DNA from: Luteipulveratus flavus
GTDB taxonomy: Bacteria; Actinomycetota; Actinomycetes; Actinomycetales; Dermatophilaceae
Assembly: GCF_029080175.1 (NCBI RefSeq)
Contig: NZ_JARFJC010000025.1
Reading direction: 5' to 3' (one strand)
DNA length: 64,000 nucleotides
Positions 51,401 to 61,212 of the stretch are shown in pieces. Positions within the stretch are counted from its first letter, which is position 1, and each line of letters begins with the position of its first letter. Both the position numbers and the translations under genes were made by a program. Below the pieces are notes generated by a model. It was not told the origin of the DNA and ran no database searches. It worked only from the letters and a program-made list of their open reading frames with translations.

Positions 51401-51727
51401 ATGACCTACGTCATCGCCCAGCCGTGCGTCGACCTCAAGGACAAGGCCTGCATCGAGGAGTGCCCGGTCGACTGCATCTACGAGGGTGAGCGCTCGCTCT
51501 ACATCCACCCCGACGAGTGCGTCGACTGCGGTGCGTGCGAGCCGGTCTGCCCGGTGGAGGCGATCTACTACGAGGACGACACTCCCGAGGAGTGGGCGGA
51601 CTACTACAAGGCCAACGTCGAGTTCTTCGACGACCTCGGCAGCCCCGGCGGCGCAGCCAAGCTCGGCAAGATCGAGAAGGACCACCCGATCATCGCCGCG
51701 CTCCCGCCCCAGGAGCACTCGGAGTGA
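51401..51727 (+). CDS. fdxA: 7Fe ferredoxin
   Basis: A 108-residue actinobacterial ferredoxin of the FdxA/FdxC type. MTYVIAQPCVDLKDKACIEECPVDCIYEG (residues 1-29) gives the 3Fe/4Fe cysteine pattern with Cys spaced as C-x7-C-x3-C and then CVDCGACEPVCPVEAI for the second [4Fe-4S] cluster. An Asp/Glu-rich tail follows. AGGAGG at 51385-51390 sets ATG 51401. Next to dapC, the same pair as Rv1177-Rv1178. Confidence 0.96.
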   Translation: MTYVIAQPCVDLKDKACIEECPVDCIYEGERSLYIHPDECVDCGACEPVCPVEAIYYEDDTPEEWADYYKANVEFFDDLGSPGGAAKLGKIEKDHPIIAALPPQEHSE

Positions 51728-51796
51728 TGACAGCGGCGTGAGGAAACGAGCGCAGCGAGGCCCGGAGCGTCGCTGGAATCACGACCGCGAGGACGA

Positions 51797-52894
51797 GTGA
51801 GCCTGCAGCTCCCCGACTTCCCCTGGGACACGCTCGCCGCGGCGAAGGAGCTCGCCCAGCAGCACCCCGACCGCATCGTCGACCTGTCGGTCGGCACGCC
51901 GGTCGACCCCACGCCGCGGGTCCTGCGTGACGCGCTGAGCGCCGCCTCGGACGCACCGGGCTACCCGCAGGTCTGGGGCACCCCCGACCTCCGCGAGTCG
52001 GTGAGCACCTGGTTCGCCCGACGCCGGCACGCCACCGGCGTCGATCCGGACGGGGTCATGCCGACGGTCGGCAGCAAGGAGCTCGTCGCCTGGCTGCCGA
52101 CGCTGCTCGGACTCGGCCGGGGCGACACCGTCGCGTTCCCCTCGGTCGCCTACCCCACGTACGACGTCGGCGCGCGGCTCGCGGGCGCCGACCCGCGGCC
52201 CATGGCCAACCTGCTCGAGCTCGGTCCGCACTCGCCGCGACTGCTGTGGCTGAACACGCCGAGCAACCCGACCGGGCAGGTCCTCGGGGTGGAGCACCTG
52301 CGGAAGGTCGTGGACTGGGCCCGCTCGCGCGGCGTCGTCGTCGCGAGCGACGAGTGCTACGCCGAGCTGACCTGGGACGGCACCGACAGCGCGCCGAGCA
52401 TCCTCGACGACCGGGTGTGCGCAGGCTCCCACGACGGCCTGCTGGCGGTGTACTCCTTGTCGAAGCAGTCCAACCTGGCCGGCTACCGTGCGGCCTTCGT
52501 CGCCGGCGACGCCGCTCTGGTCGATCGGCTGGTCCAGGTGCGCAAGCACGCCGGCATGATCGTGCCGTGGCCGGTCCAGCGGGTGCTGCGGGCAGCGCTC
52601 GGTGACGATGATCACGTCCAGGAGCAGAAGAAGCGGTACGCCGCCCGCCGCGCGCTGCTGCGCCCGGCGCTGGAGTCGGCCGGCTGGCGCATCGACCACA
52701 GCGAGGCGGGTCTGTACCTGTGGGCGACCGCGGACGAGCCGTGCCGCGAGACGGTGGACCGGCTGGCGCAGCGCGGGATCCTGGTCGCTCCGGGTGACTT
52801 CTACGGCGTGGCCGGCGCCCGGCACGTGCGGATCGCGCTCACGGCGACGGACGAGCGTATCGACGCGGCTGTGGCACGGCTGACCGATCGTTGA
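51797..52894 (+). CDS. dapC: Succinyldiaminopimelate transaminase
   Basis: A 365-residue PLP class I/II aminotransferase that makes N-succinyl-LL-DAP-related intermediates of lysine and meso-DAP synthesis. IVDLSVGTPVDPTP is the actinobacterial DapC start, LWLNTPSNPTGQV the substrate-binding Asn-Pro-Thr-Gly loop and YSLSKQSNLAGYRAAFVAG holds the PLP lysine (SLSKQS). GTG 51797. The fdxA-dapC adjacency is conserved in actinobacteria. dapD and dapE are 3.5 kb further on. Confidence 0.92.
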   Translation: MSLQLPDFPWDTLAAAKELAQQHPDRIVDLSVGTPVDPTPRVLRDALSAASDAPGYPQVWGTPDLRESVSTWFARRRHATGVDPDGVMPTVGSKELVAWLPTLLGLGRGDTVAFPSVAYPTYDVGARLAGADPRPMANLLELGPHSPRLLWLNTPSNPTGQVLGVEHLRKVVDWARSRGVVVASDECYAELTWDGTDSAPSILDDRVCAGSHDGLLAVYSLSKQSNLAGYRAAFVAGDAALVDRLVQVRKHAGMIVPWPVQRVLRAALGDDDHVQEQKKRYAARRALLRPALESAGWRIDHSEAGLYLWATADEPCRETVDRLAQRGILVAPGDFYGVAGARHVRIALTATDERIDAAVARLTDR

Positions 52895-52905
52895 CGGTGC
52901 GTCAA
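52891..52905. promoter_or_regulatory. Short perfect palindrome before gltA
   Basis: TTGACG-GTG-CGTCAA spans the dapC stop codon (tga 52892-52894) and is followed by AAAAC. It could be a small operator for gltA or an incidental stem; evidence is thin. Confidence 0.25.
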
Positions 52906-53020
52906 AAACGCGTTGACCGGCCGACCGGCCCGATTGCACCGGGGCCCTGACGCTGGGGTAACGTCGGCCGGGCTGACTTACCGGCGGAAGACGCCGGAAC
53001 GCAAGGAGGACGGACAGCAG

Positions 53021-54313
<1,293 letters not shown>

Positions 54314-54331
54314 CCCGCGTCCCACGCTGAC

Positions 54332-54370
54332 GACGAAGCCCCGGTTCCACTTGGGAACCGGGGCTTCGTC
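54332..54370. terminator. Bidirectional terminator after gltA
   Basis: GACGAAGCCCCGGTTCC (54332-54348) and its exact complement at 54354-54370 form a 17-bp stem with a 5-base loop. It lies between gltA and the convergent 54383 gene, ending 12 bases before the latter's stop codon. Confidence 0.95.
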
Positions 54371-54382
54371 GTGCGCCCGCGA

Positions 54383-55333
54383 TCAGGCCAGGTCGATCCG
54401 TACCGACCGGGTGTCGTTGGTCGGTGTCGACGCCTCGTGCCAGCGCCAGCCGTCCTTGCCGCGCTCGCGCCGCCACTCCTGGTCGCCGACGGTGACCTTG
54501 GTGATGCCGTCGGACTCGGAGTGCGTCACGGCCCAGCCGGCGATCGCCCAGGCGACCTGCTCGCTGGAGGCCCTCACGTCGACGCCGCCGCCGGCCACCG
54601 ACGCGCGGGCGCCGGTCTGGGCGCGCAGCTTGGTCAGCAGGGCCGCCGGGGCGGTCGAGTCCGTGGCTGCGTCGAGCCGGCACCCCACGGCGGCGGGCAC
54701 CTGCCCGGAGAGGACCTGGGTGATCGTCCGGCCCTGGTCCTCGTGGTCGGCGTAGGCGTCGGGGTGCCCGCTGCGCTGGACCTCCTGCGCCACCTCGGTC
54801 AGCGGACGGTCGCGCCACCCGTCCACCTTGACCAGGTGCTCGTAGAACGCCCGGCTGGAGTAGACCGGATCGGCGATCTGGTCCGCGGTGCCCCACCCCT
54901 GGCTCGGACGCTGCTGGAACAGCCCGACGGAGTCGCGGTCGCCGTACGTCAGGTTGCGCAGCTTCGACTCCTGGATGGCCGTGGTGACCGCGATGTGCGC
55001 GGCCTGTGTCGGCAACCGGTCCAGCGTGACCGCGACCGTGGTGATGGTGGAGGCGTTGGCCGCCTGCTCCGGCTCCCACTTCTCCTCGTGGCCGCCGTCG
55101 ACCATCCGGCAGGAGGTTCCGCCGAAGAAGTTCTCCAGATGGTCGTAGGCGACGTACCCGCCGTAGCCGACGGCGCCGAGGACGAGCAGCGGGACCAGGC
55201 AGCCGACTGTCCTACGCCAGCGCCCGCGTCCGCGGTGCTCCTCGAAGTCCTGCTCGTCCCACGTGTTCCCAACCTGGGGGGTGTCCCAGGCGGCCTCGTC
55301 CTGTCGCGTGCGCGATCCGGGCGGCGGCGTCAT
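54383..55333 (-). CDS. Membrane-anchored lysozyme-like protein, coupled to dapD
   Basis: A 316-residue protein. After a hydrophilic, acidic N-terminal cytoplasmic part, TVGCLVPLLVLGAVGYGGYVAYD is a membrane anchor (about residues 42-64). Outside, HIAVTTAIQESKLRNLTYGDRDSVGLFQQRPSQGWGTADQ contains a lysozyme/transglycosylase-like pattern with Glu in IQES and the SVGLFQQR stretch (residues about 114-150). The C-terminal part is unassigned. It is often labelled heavy-metal transporter or hypothetical in databases, a label I do not support. The ATG overlaps the dapD stop (ATGA), so translation is coupled. Confidence 0.72.
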   Translation of the reverse strand: MTPPPGSRTRQDEAAWDTPQVGNTWDEQDFEEHRGRGRWRRTVGCLVPLLVLGAVGYGGYVAYDHLENFFGGTSCRMVDGGHEEKWEPEQAANASTITTVAVTLDRLPTQAAHIAVTTAIQESKLRNLTYGDRDSVGLFQQRPSQGWGTADQIADPVYSSRAFYEHLVKVDGWRDRPLTEVAQEVQRSGHPDAYADHEDQGRTITQVLSGQVPAAVGCRLDAATDSTAPAALLTKLRAQTGARASVAGGGVDVRASSEQVAWAIAGWAVTHSESDGITKVTVGDQEWRRERGKDGWRWHEASTPTNDTRSVRIDLA

Positions 55334-56271
55334 TGGTCGGCGTGGAGGGCGTCGTTGAGCGCGATGCCGTGACCCTGACGGGCCCGGCACTCGACGACAC
55401 CGGTCGTGGAGTTGCGGATGAACAGCATCCCGTCGCGCCCCGAGAGCTCGGACGCCTTGACGACGGTGCCGTCCTTCAGGGTCACCTTGGTGCCCGCCGT
55501 GACGTAGAGCCCGGCCTCGACCACGCAGTCGTCGCCGAGGGCAATGCCGACCCCGGCCTGGGCGCCGATCAGGCAGCGCTGCCCGATCGAGACGCGTGCG
55601 GTGCCGCCGCCGGACAGGGTGCCCATGATCGAGGCGCCGCCGCCGATGTCGGACCCGTCGCCGACGACCACGCCCTGGACGATGCGTCCCTCCACCATCG
55701 AGGTGCCCAAGGTGCCGGCGTTGAAGTTGCAGAAGCCCTCGTGCATCACGGTGGTCCCCGGTGCGAGGTGGGCGCCGAGTCGGACGCGGTCGGCGTCGGC
55801 GATGCGCACACCGCTCGGCACGACGTAGTCGGTCATCCGGGGGAACTTGTCCACCCCGAGCACCTGGACCGCGCCGGCCTCGCGCAGCCGCAGCCGGGTC
55901 GCCTCGAAGTCCTCGACGGCGCACGGGCCGTGGTTCGTCCAGACCACGTTGCTCAGCACCCCGAACAGCCCGTCGAGGTTGATGGTGTTGGGCGCCGCGA
56001 GACGGTGGGAGAGCAGGTGGAGCCGCAGGTACGCGTCCGGCACCGAGGCAGGGGCCGCGTCCAGGTCGATCTGCTCGTGCACGACCCGGGTCCGCACCCC
56101 GCGGCGCGGGTCCTCGCGCACCTGCGCGGCGAGGTCGGCCGGGGCGGCGTACGGGCCCTCCGCGACGGGCGAGCTCCCGAGCGCGGGCGAGGGATACCAG
56201 GTGTCGAGCACCCGGCCGTCGATCGTCTCGGTGGCCAGGCCGAAGCCCCAGGCCGTACGCGGGGAAGTCAT
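55330..56271 (-). CDS. dapD: Tetrahydrodipicolinate N-succinyltransferase
   Basis: A 313-residue succinyltransferase of lysine/DAP synthesis. Left-handed beta-helix repeats are visible (VVVGDGSDIGGGASIMGTLSGGG, CLIGAQAGVGIALGDDCVVEAGLYVTAGTKVTL), as in the actinobacterial DapD (Rv1201c type), longer than E. coli DapD. ATG 56271 with family start (MTSPRTAWGFGLATET). Divergent from dapE with 111 bases between. Confidence 0.95.
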   Translation of the reverse strand: MTSPRTAWGFGLATETIDGRVLDTWYPSPALGSSPVAEGPYAAPADLAAQVREDPRRGVRTRVVHEQIDLDAAPASVPDAYLRLHLLSHRLAAPNTINLDGLFGVLSNVVWTNHGPCAVEDFEATRLRLREAGAVQVLGVDKFPRMTDYVVPSGVRIADADRVRLGAHLAPGTTVMHEGFCNFNAGTLGTSMVEGRIVQGVVVGDGSDIGGGASIMGTLSGGGTARVSIGQRCLIGAQAGVGIALGDDCVVEAGLYVTAGTKVTLKDGTVVKASELSGRDGMLFIRNSTTGVVECRARQGHGIALNDALHADQ

Positions 56272-56382
56272 GCGCAAAGAGTAGGCGGGGGAGGGGGCAG
56301 CGCGTGACACGGTTCGGACGATGGTCGCGGCGGCCCGGACTGCGGCGCGGACGGGCCGGTGCCGATGCGCCAGGATGGCCGC

Positions 56383-57477
56383 ATGCCCGACCTGGACCTC
56401 ACCGCCGACGTGGTCACCCTGACCGCCGCGGTCTGCGACATCGAGTCCGTCAGCCACCACGAGACCGAGCTCGCGGACGCGGTGGAGCGGGCGCTGCGGG
56501 CGCTGCCGCACCTGACCGTCGTGCGCGACGGCGACGCGGTCGTCGCCCGCACCGACCTCGGTCGCCCCGAGCGGGTCATCCTCGCCGGCCACCTGGACAC
56601 GGTGCCGTTGACCGACCCGCCCAACCTGCCCGTACGGCGCGAGAGTGGCCGGCTGGTCGGACGGGGCACGACCGACATGAAGGGCGGTGTCGCGGTGCAG
56701 CTGCGGCTGGCGGCGACGATCACCGAGTCGACCCGCGACGTGACCTACGTGTTCTACGACGCCGAGGAGGTCGAGGACCGGTACAACGGTCTGGGCCGCC
56801 TGGCGCGGACCCGTCCGGACCTGCTGCAGGGCGATTTCGCGGTCCTGCTCGAACCCACCGACGGGGGCATCGAGGGCGGGTGCAAGGGCACCCTGCGGGT
56901 GGACGTCCATGCCGGCGGCGTCGCCGCCCACTCGGCCCGGCCCTGGAACGGCAGCAACGCGATCCACGTGGCGGGCGAGATCCTGGCCCGGCTGTCGGCG
57001 TACGAGCCGCGGACCGCCGAGGTGGACGGGCTGGAGTACCGCGAGGCGCTGAACGCCGTGGGCATCAGCGGCGGCATTGCCGGCAACGTCATCCCGGACG
57101 CGTGCACGGTGAGCGTCAACTATCGGTTCGCGCCGGACCGGTCGGGCGAGCAGGCGCTGCAGCACGTCCGCGAGGTGTTCCACGGGTTCGACGTCGAGCT
57201 GGGCGACACGGCCGACGGCGCGCGGCCCGGCCTGGACCTCCCCGCGGCGCAGGCGTTCGTCGCCGCGCTCGGCCTGCCCGTGACGGCGAAGCAGGGATGG
57301 ACCGACGTCGCCCGCTTCTCCACGCTGGGTGTCCCCGCGGTGAACTTCGGCCCGGGAGACCCCAACCTGGCCCACACCGACCACGAGCACTGCCCCGAGC
57401 AGCAGATCATCGACGCAGAGGCGGCGCTGCGGCGCTGGCTCGAGGACGCACCCACCGACGGCGAGGAGCACCCATGA
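56383..57477 (+). CDS. dapE: Succinyl-diaminopimelate desuccinylase
   Basis: A 364-residue M20 metallohydrolase that frees LL-DAP from its succinyl derivative. LAGHLDTVPL holds the first zinc His/Asp, GRGTTDMKGGVAVQLR the metal-bridging Asp and YVFYDAEEVED the catalytic Glu-Glu; PGDPNLAHTDHEHCPEQQI carries the terminal His. ATG 56383 rather than 56359. It overlaps the next gene by ATGA. Confidence 0.94.
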   Translation: MPDLDLTADVVTLTAAVCDIESVSHHETELADAVERALRALPHLTVVRDGDAVVARTDLGRPERVILAGHLDTVPLTDPPNLPVRRESGRLVGRGTTDMKGGVAVQLRLAATITESTRDVTYVFYDAEEVEDRYNGLGRLARTRPDLLQGDFAVLLEPTDGGIEGGCKGTLRVDVHAGGVAAHSARPWNGSNAIHVAGEILARLSAYEPRTAEVDGLEYREALNAVGISGGIAGNVIPDACTVSVNYRFAPDRSGEQALQHVREVFHGFDVELGDTADGARPGLDLPAAQAFVAALGLPVTAKQGWTDVARFSTLGVPAVNFGPGDPNLAHTDHEHCPEQQIIDAEAALRRWLEDAPTDGEEHP

Positions 57478-58226
57478 CCACCCCGGAGTACCGCAAGGGA
57501 GCGACCACGCTGCGCGGCAAGCGGGTGCCGGGTACGACCACCGACGCCCGGCTGCTGGACAACGCCGAGTCGGCCGACTGGCTGCACACCGACCCGTGGC
57601 GGGTGCTGCGCATCCAGAGCGAGTTCGTCGAGGGGTTCGGGGCGCTCGCCGAGCTCGGTCCGGCGGTCAGCGTCTTCGGGTCGGCCCGCACGCCCGCGGA
57701 CTCCCCGTACTACGCCCTCGGCGAGGAGGTCGGCCGGCTGCTCGTCGAGGCGGGGTACGCCGTCATCACCGGTGGCGGCCCGGGAGCCATGGAGGCCGCC
57801 AACAAGGGCGCCATGGAGGCGGGCGGCACCAGCGTCGGGCTCGGGATCGAGCTGCCGTTCGAGGCCGGCCTCAACCCGTACGTGGACCTGGGGGTCAACT
57901 TCCGCTACTTCTTCGCCCGCAAGACGATGTTCGTGAAGTACGCGGAGGGGTACGTCGTCCTGCCCGGCGGGTTCGGCACGCTGGACGAGCTCTTCGAGGC
58001 GATCACCCTGGTGCAGACCCAGAAGGTCACCAGCTTCCCGGTGGTGCTGCTGGGCCGCGAGTTCTGGACGCCGATGGTCGACTGGCTGCGGGGCACGCTG
58101 CTGACCCACAAGATGGTCAGCGAGCAGGACGTCGACCTGCTGCACGTCGTCGACGACCCGCGGGAGGCCGTCGACCTCATCGCGACCGCCCGGCAGGAGC
58201 GGATGGAGGCTCAACGCCCTGAGTAG
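57474..58226 (+). CDS. LOG-like TIGR00730 family Rossmann protein
   Basis: A 250-residue member of the LOG/lysine-decarboxylase-like family; plant and bacterial homologues act as cytokinin riboside 5'-monophosphate phosphoribohydrolases or nucleoside monophosphate nucleosidases. VITGGGPGAMEAANKGA and VVLPGGFGTLDELFEAITLVQTQK contain the PGGxGTxxE motif of active members. The N-terminal 45 residues are typical of actinobacterial forms (Rv1205-like). Translationally coupled to dapE. Confidence 0.9.
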   Translation: MTTPEYRKGATTLRGKRVPGTTTDARLLDNAESADWLHTDPWRVLRIQSEFVEGFGALAELGPAVSVFGSARTPADSPYYALGEEVGRLLVEAGYAVITGGGPGAMEAANKGAMEAGGTSVGLGIELPFEAGLNPYVDLGVNFRYFFARKTMFVKYAEGYVVLPGGFGTLDELFEAITLVQTQKVTSFPVVLLGREFWTPMVDWLRGTLLTHKMVSEQDVDLLHVVDDPREAVDLIATARQERMEAQRPE

Positions 58227-58262
58227 TCCCGCCGCTCAGGGCCGTGACCTATCCTCGGACCC

Positions 58263-58577
58263 GTGATCGTGGTCCTCATCGCTCTCCTCGTGGTCGTCAT
58301 CGGCCTGGCGGCTGCGGTCGTCATCGGCCGGATCCCCGTCACGACGATGGACGACCCGACCGCCACCTCTGCGTTCGAGCCGCTCCCGGAGGGCCGGGTG
58401 ACCGAGGACGACCTGGACGCGCTGCGGCTCGACCAGACGTTGCGCGGCTACCGGATGAGCCAGGTCGACGGTGTGCTGGACCGGCTGCGCGACGAGCTGT
58501 TGTCGCGGGACCGCGAGATCGAGCGGCTGCGGGCCGAGCTGGCCGGCCGGCCGGTCGGGTCCGCGTCGACCGACTGA
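58263..58577 (+). CDS. Small membrane-anchored DivIVA-domain protein
   Basis: A 104-residue protein. MIVVLIALLVVVIGLAAAVVIG is an N-terminal membrane helix. After an acidic linker, LDQTLRGYRMSQVDGVLDRLRDELLSRDREIERLRAEL matches the DivIVA lipid-binding/coiled-coil pattern (RGYRxxQVDxFLD). Rv1209-type, likely linked to membrane curvature or septal localisation, but function unknown. GTG start. Confidence 0.82.
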   Translation: MIVVLIALLVVVIGLAAAVVIGRIPVTTMDDPTATSAFEPLPEGRVTEDDLDALRLDQTLRGYRMSQVDGVLDRLRDELLSRDREIERLRAELAGRPVGSASTD

Positions 58578-58587
58578 GGCCCGCGTC

Positions 58588-59028
58588 ATGGCTGTCGAGA
58601 TCGTCCGCGAGACGAGCGCGCCCGTCGGGCGGGTCTGGTCGGTGCTCACCGACTGGCCCCGGCACGGTGCTCACGTGCCCCTCACCCGCCTGACCGTCAC
58701 CGGGCCGCCCGGCGTCGGCCAGGAGATCGACGCCGCGACCCGTCTCGGTCCGTTCGCCTTCCACGACGTGATGCGCGTGGACGAGTGGGAGCCGCCGACC
58801 GACGGCAGCGCCGGTCACGTCGTGCTGACCAAGATCGGCCGGGTCCTCTCCGGCAGTGCCCGCATCGAGGTCGCGCCGCACGGCTCGGTTGCGCGCGTCG
58901 CCTGGGCCGAGCTGGTGCGTCCGCGACCCGATCTGCTGGGGCGCGCCGTCGGCCCGCTCGCCGACGTCGCCGCGCGGGTGCTCTTCGGTCGGACGGTCGA
59001 CGGGTTGCTGCGGGAGGCCGCCGAGTGA
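58588..59028 (+). CDS. SRPBCC (START-like) family protein
   Basis: A 146-residue polyketide-cyclase/START-like protein. MAVEIVRETSAPVGRVWSVLTDWPRHGAHVPLTRL starts the SRPBCC fold; the C-terminal helix VLFGRTVDGLLREAAE closes the cavity. Ligand unknown. Ten bases after the DivIVA-like gene and overlapping tagA by GTGA. Confidence 0.83.
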   Translation: MAVEIVRETSAPVGRVWSVLTDWPRHGAHVPLTRLTVTGPPGVGQEIDAATRLGPFAFHDVMRVDEWEPPTDGSAGHVVLTKIGRVLSGSARIEVAPHGSVARVAWAELVRPRPDLLGRAVGPLADVAARVLFGRTVDGLLREAAE

Positions 59029-59618
59029 GCGTCCCGGACGGCATCGTCATCGGTCCGGACGAGCTGCCCCGCTGCGCGTGGGCGGGCTCCACGCCGGACT
59101 ACCTGGAGTACCACGACCACGAGTGGGGCGTCCCCGTGCACGGCGAGAGCGCCCTGTACGAGCGCGTCACCCTCGAGGCCTTCCAGTCCGGTCTGGCGTG
59201 GATCACGATCCTGCGCAAGCGCCCGGCGTTCCGGGCCGCTTTCGCCGACTTCGACGCCGACACGGTGGCCTCGTACGACGAAGGGGACGTCGAGCGGCTG
59301 ATGAGCGACGCGTCGATCGTCCGCAACCGCCGCAAGATCGACGCGGCGGTCACCAACGCCCGCGCCGTCGTCCGGCTGCGGGAGGACGGCGGCCTCGACC
59401 ACGTGGTCTGGTCCCACCGGCCGGCCTCTCACCGGCCACCGCGGACCCTCGCCGATGCCGCGACGACCACCCCGGAGTCCGTTGCGCTCGCCCGCACGCT
59501 GAAGAAGGCGGGCTTCGCGCACGTCGGACCCACGACCATGTACGCCGCCATGCAGGCGTGCGGCCTGGTCGACGACCACCTGGCAGGCTGCTTCCGCAGC
59601 ACGGGAGCCCGATCATGA
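59025..59618 (+). CDS. tagA: DNA-3-methyladenine glycosylase I
   Basis: A 197-residue Tag-type glycosylase that removes 3-methyladenine. RCAWAGSTPDYLEYHDHEWGVPVHGESALYERVTLEAFQSGLAW (residues 14-58) is the family signature with Cys, His zinc ligands and the base pocket. FAHVGPTTMYAAMQACGLVDDHLAGCF carries the second Cys/His set. GTG 59025 overlaps the previous stop. Rv1210 orthologue in position. Confidence 0.94.
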   Translation: MSVPDGIVIGPDELPRCAWAGSTPDYLEYHDHEWGVPVHGESALYERVTLEAFQSGLAWITILRKRPAFRAAFADFDADTVASYDEGDVERLMSDASIVRNRRKIDAAVTNARAVVRLREDGGLDHVVWSHRPASHRPPRTLADAATTTPESVALARTLKKAGFAHVGPTTMYAAMQACGLVDDHLAGCFRSTGARS

Positions 59619-60877
59619 GCAGCACTGTCCTGGCGCAGCCGCGAGCGGCCCACGAGATGACCGACCGGGCCCGCCTGGTCGCCACCCGCTTCCTCCCGAT
59701 GGTCGTGGTCGCCTACCTGTTCTTCCGGCTACTGTCGGCGCTGCTGATGATCTGGCTGGCGCGCCACCAGGTGCCCGAGGGCGTCCCGTTCGGCCCCGAG
59801 AACGGCTCGACCACGACGTACTGGGACATGACCCGCATGTGGGACGGCCGCTGGTACGAGACGGTGGTGCGCGAGGGCTACCCCGACCAGCTGCCGGTCG
59901 TGAACGGCGTGCTCCAGCAGAACCAGTGGGCGTTCTACCCGCTGTTCCCGGAGATCACCAAGCTGCTGATGTCGGCGACCGGCCTGTCCTTCGGCGTCGT
60001 CGGCTCCACGTTCTCGCTCGTGCTCGGCACCGCCGCCGCCGCCGTGATGGGCGTCCTGCTACGGGATCGCGTCGGACCGGTCGTCGCGCTCGCCGCCGTC
60101 TGCGTGTACGCCGCGTCGCCGCCCTCCCCGTCGCTGCAGATGGCCTACACCGAGTCGCTGGCCATGCTGCTGCTGTGCGGGTTCCTGCTCGCGATCCAGC
60201 GTGAGCAGTGGGCGGTGGCGGCCTCGCTCGCCCTGCTCACCGGACTCACCCGCCCGATCGCGCTGCCCCTCGGACTGGTCGCGCTGGTGGCCGTCATCGT
60301 TCGCTGGCGCCGGCGTGCGGACCGACCGGTGCACCCCTCCGAGATCGTCGGGATGCTGGCGGCGCTGGCCTCCTGCGGGGTGGCGGGTCTGATGTGGCCG
60401 GCCATCGCCTGGTCGCAGACCGGCAGCTCCTCCGCGTACACCGACACGATGGGCACCTGGCGGGTCGGCGGCGTGGTCAAGCCGTTCGAGCCGTGGTGGA
60501 ACAACTCGGCCGCCGCGCTCGGCCCGTTCTGGGGACGCTTCGCGCTGATCGCCTTCGTCGTCGGCGTCCTCGTCGCGATGCTCGGCCCCTGGGCCCGTGC
60601 GCTCGGCCCGGTCATGCGGACCTGGGTGCTGGGGTACCTGCTCTACCTCGGCGCCGTGCTCGACCCGTGGACCAGCATCTACCGGTACCTGCTGTTCGTG
60701 TTCCCGCTGGCGGTCGTGATGATCGGTGGTGGCTGGTCGCCCGACGACCCGCGAGCGGCGCGCTACCGGTTCGTCGGGCTCCGCACCGTGGTGCTCGTCC
60801 TGCTCGGCCTCGGCTGGCAGGTGTGGTGGGGCTGGGAGCTGCTGCGCTTCATCCCGCCCGCCGACAACCCGATCTAG
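59615..60877 (+). CDS. PIG-V-type mannosyltransferase family membrane protein
   Basis: A 420-residue integral membrane protein with about 10 hydrophobic segments. WDGRWYETVVREGYP near residue 75 holds the DxD/WDGxWY-type acceptor loop and QNQWAFYPLFPEITKLL matches the PF04188-type (mannosyltransferase 2) NxAFFPLxP. It likely uses a polyprenyl-phosphate sugar donor to glycosylate lipid or wall material. It overlaps tagA (ATGA). The operon therefore runs DivIVA-like, SRPBCC, tagA and this gene. Confidence 0.8.
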   Translation: MSSTVLAQPRAAHEMTDRARLVATRFLPMVVVAYLFFRLLSALLMIWLARHQVPEGVPFGPENGSTTTYWDMTRMWDGRWYETVVREGYPDQLPVVNGVLQQNQWAFYPLFPEITKLLMSATGLSFGVVGSTFSLVLGTAAAAVMGVLLRDRVGPVVALAAVCVYAASPPSPSLQMAYTESLAMLLLCGFLLAIQREQWAVAASLALLTGLTRPIALPLGLVALVAVIVRWRRRADRPVHPSEIVGMLAALASCGVAGLMWPAIAWSQTGSSSAYTDTMGTWRVGGVVKPFEPWWNNSAAALGPFWGRFALIAFVVGVLVAMLGPWARALGPVMRTWVLGYLLYLGAVLDPWTSIYRYLLFVFPLAVVMIGGGWSPDDPRAARYRFVGLRTVVLVLLGLGWQVWWGWELLRFIPPADNPI

Positions 60878-61212
60878 TTCTTCTCGCCGATCTCACCGAC
60901 GCACCCCGCTGGTCGCGCCAGGGCGAGCCGACCACCCCGCTGGCTGAGCCGGGACAGGCGACCACCCCGCTGGTCGAGCCGGGACAGGCGACCACCCCCG
61001 CTGGTCGAGCCGGGGCGAGGAGACCACCCCCGCTGGTTGAGCCGGGGCGAGGCGAAGCCGAGGCCCGAGTCGAAACCCGGTGAGTCATGGGGAGACTCCG
61101 ACAGACGCTGCGCGGATGCTTCCCCGAGTGCGATGAGTGACCGCTCGGGACGGTTTTTCGCCCCGAACCGGCCGTGGACGGTGAGCGGTGAGCCGGCCCA
61201 CCAGGTTCCGCC
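60878..61212. other. 335-base region filled by the dispersed repeat
   Basis: Nearly all of this stretch between the mannosyltransferase and enoyl-CoA hydratase genes (convergent) is the repeat array at 60899-61100, followed by about 110 bases where I see no feature. Confidence 0.6.
60899..61100. repeat. Tandem 30-32-base units with repeat core
   Basis: Five units of CGCTGGTCGAGCCGGGACAGGCG type with a 30-32-base period lie at about 60899-60930 (imperfect), 60931-60960, 60961-60990, 60991-61022 and 61023-61054. A core (CGAGTCGAAACCCGGTGAGTC...GGGGAGACTC) follows to about 61099. It is the same family as the left-edge copy in purL, which has two units of 30 bases in the opposite orientation. 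Confidence 0.85.

Noticed and set aside
51739..51796. ACGAGCGCAGCGAGGCC-type sequence between fdxA and dapC as a repeat element
   Set aside because: It resembles short actinobacterial repeats, but I see only one copy here and no partner, so it is not listed.
54383..55333. Label of heavy metal transporter for the dapD-coupled gene
   Set aside because: There is one membrane anchor, no metal-binding motif and a lysozyme-like segment; transporter topology is absent.
60899..61054. Possible CRISPR array (period about 30)
   Set aside because: Units abut with no unique spacers, no cas genes are present, and the units belong to the dispersed family found elsewhere.
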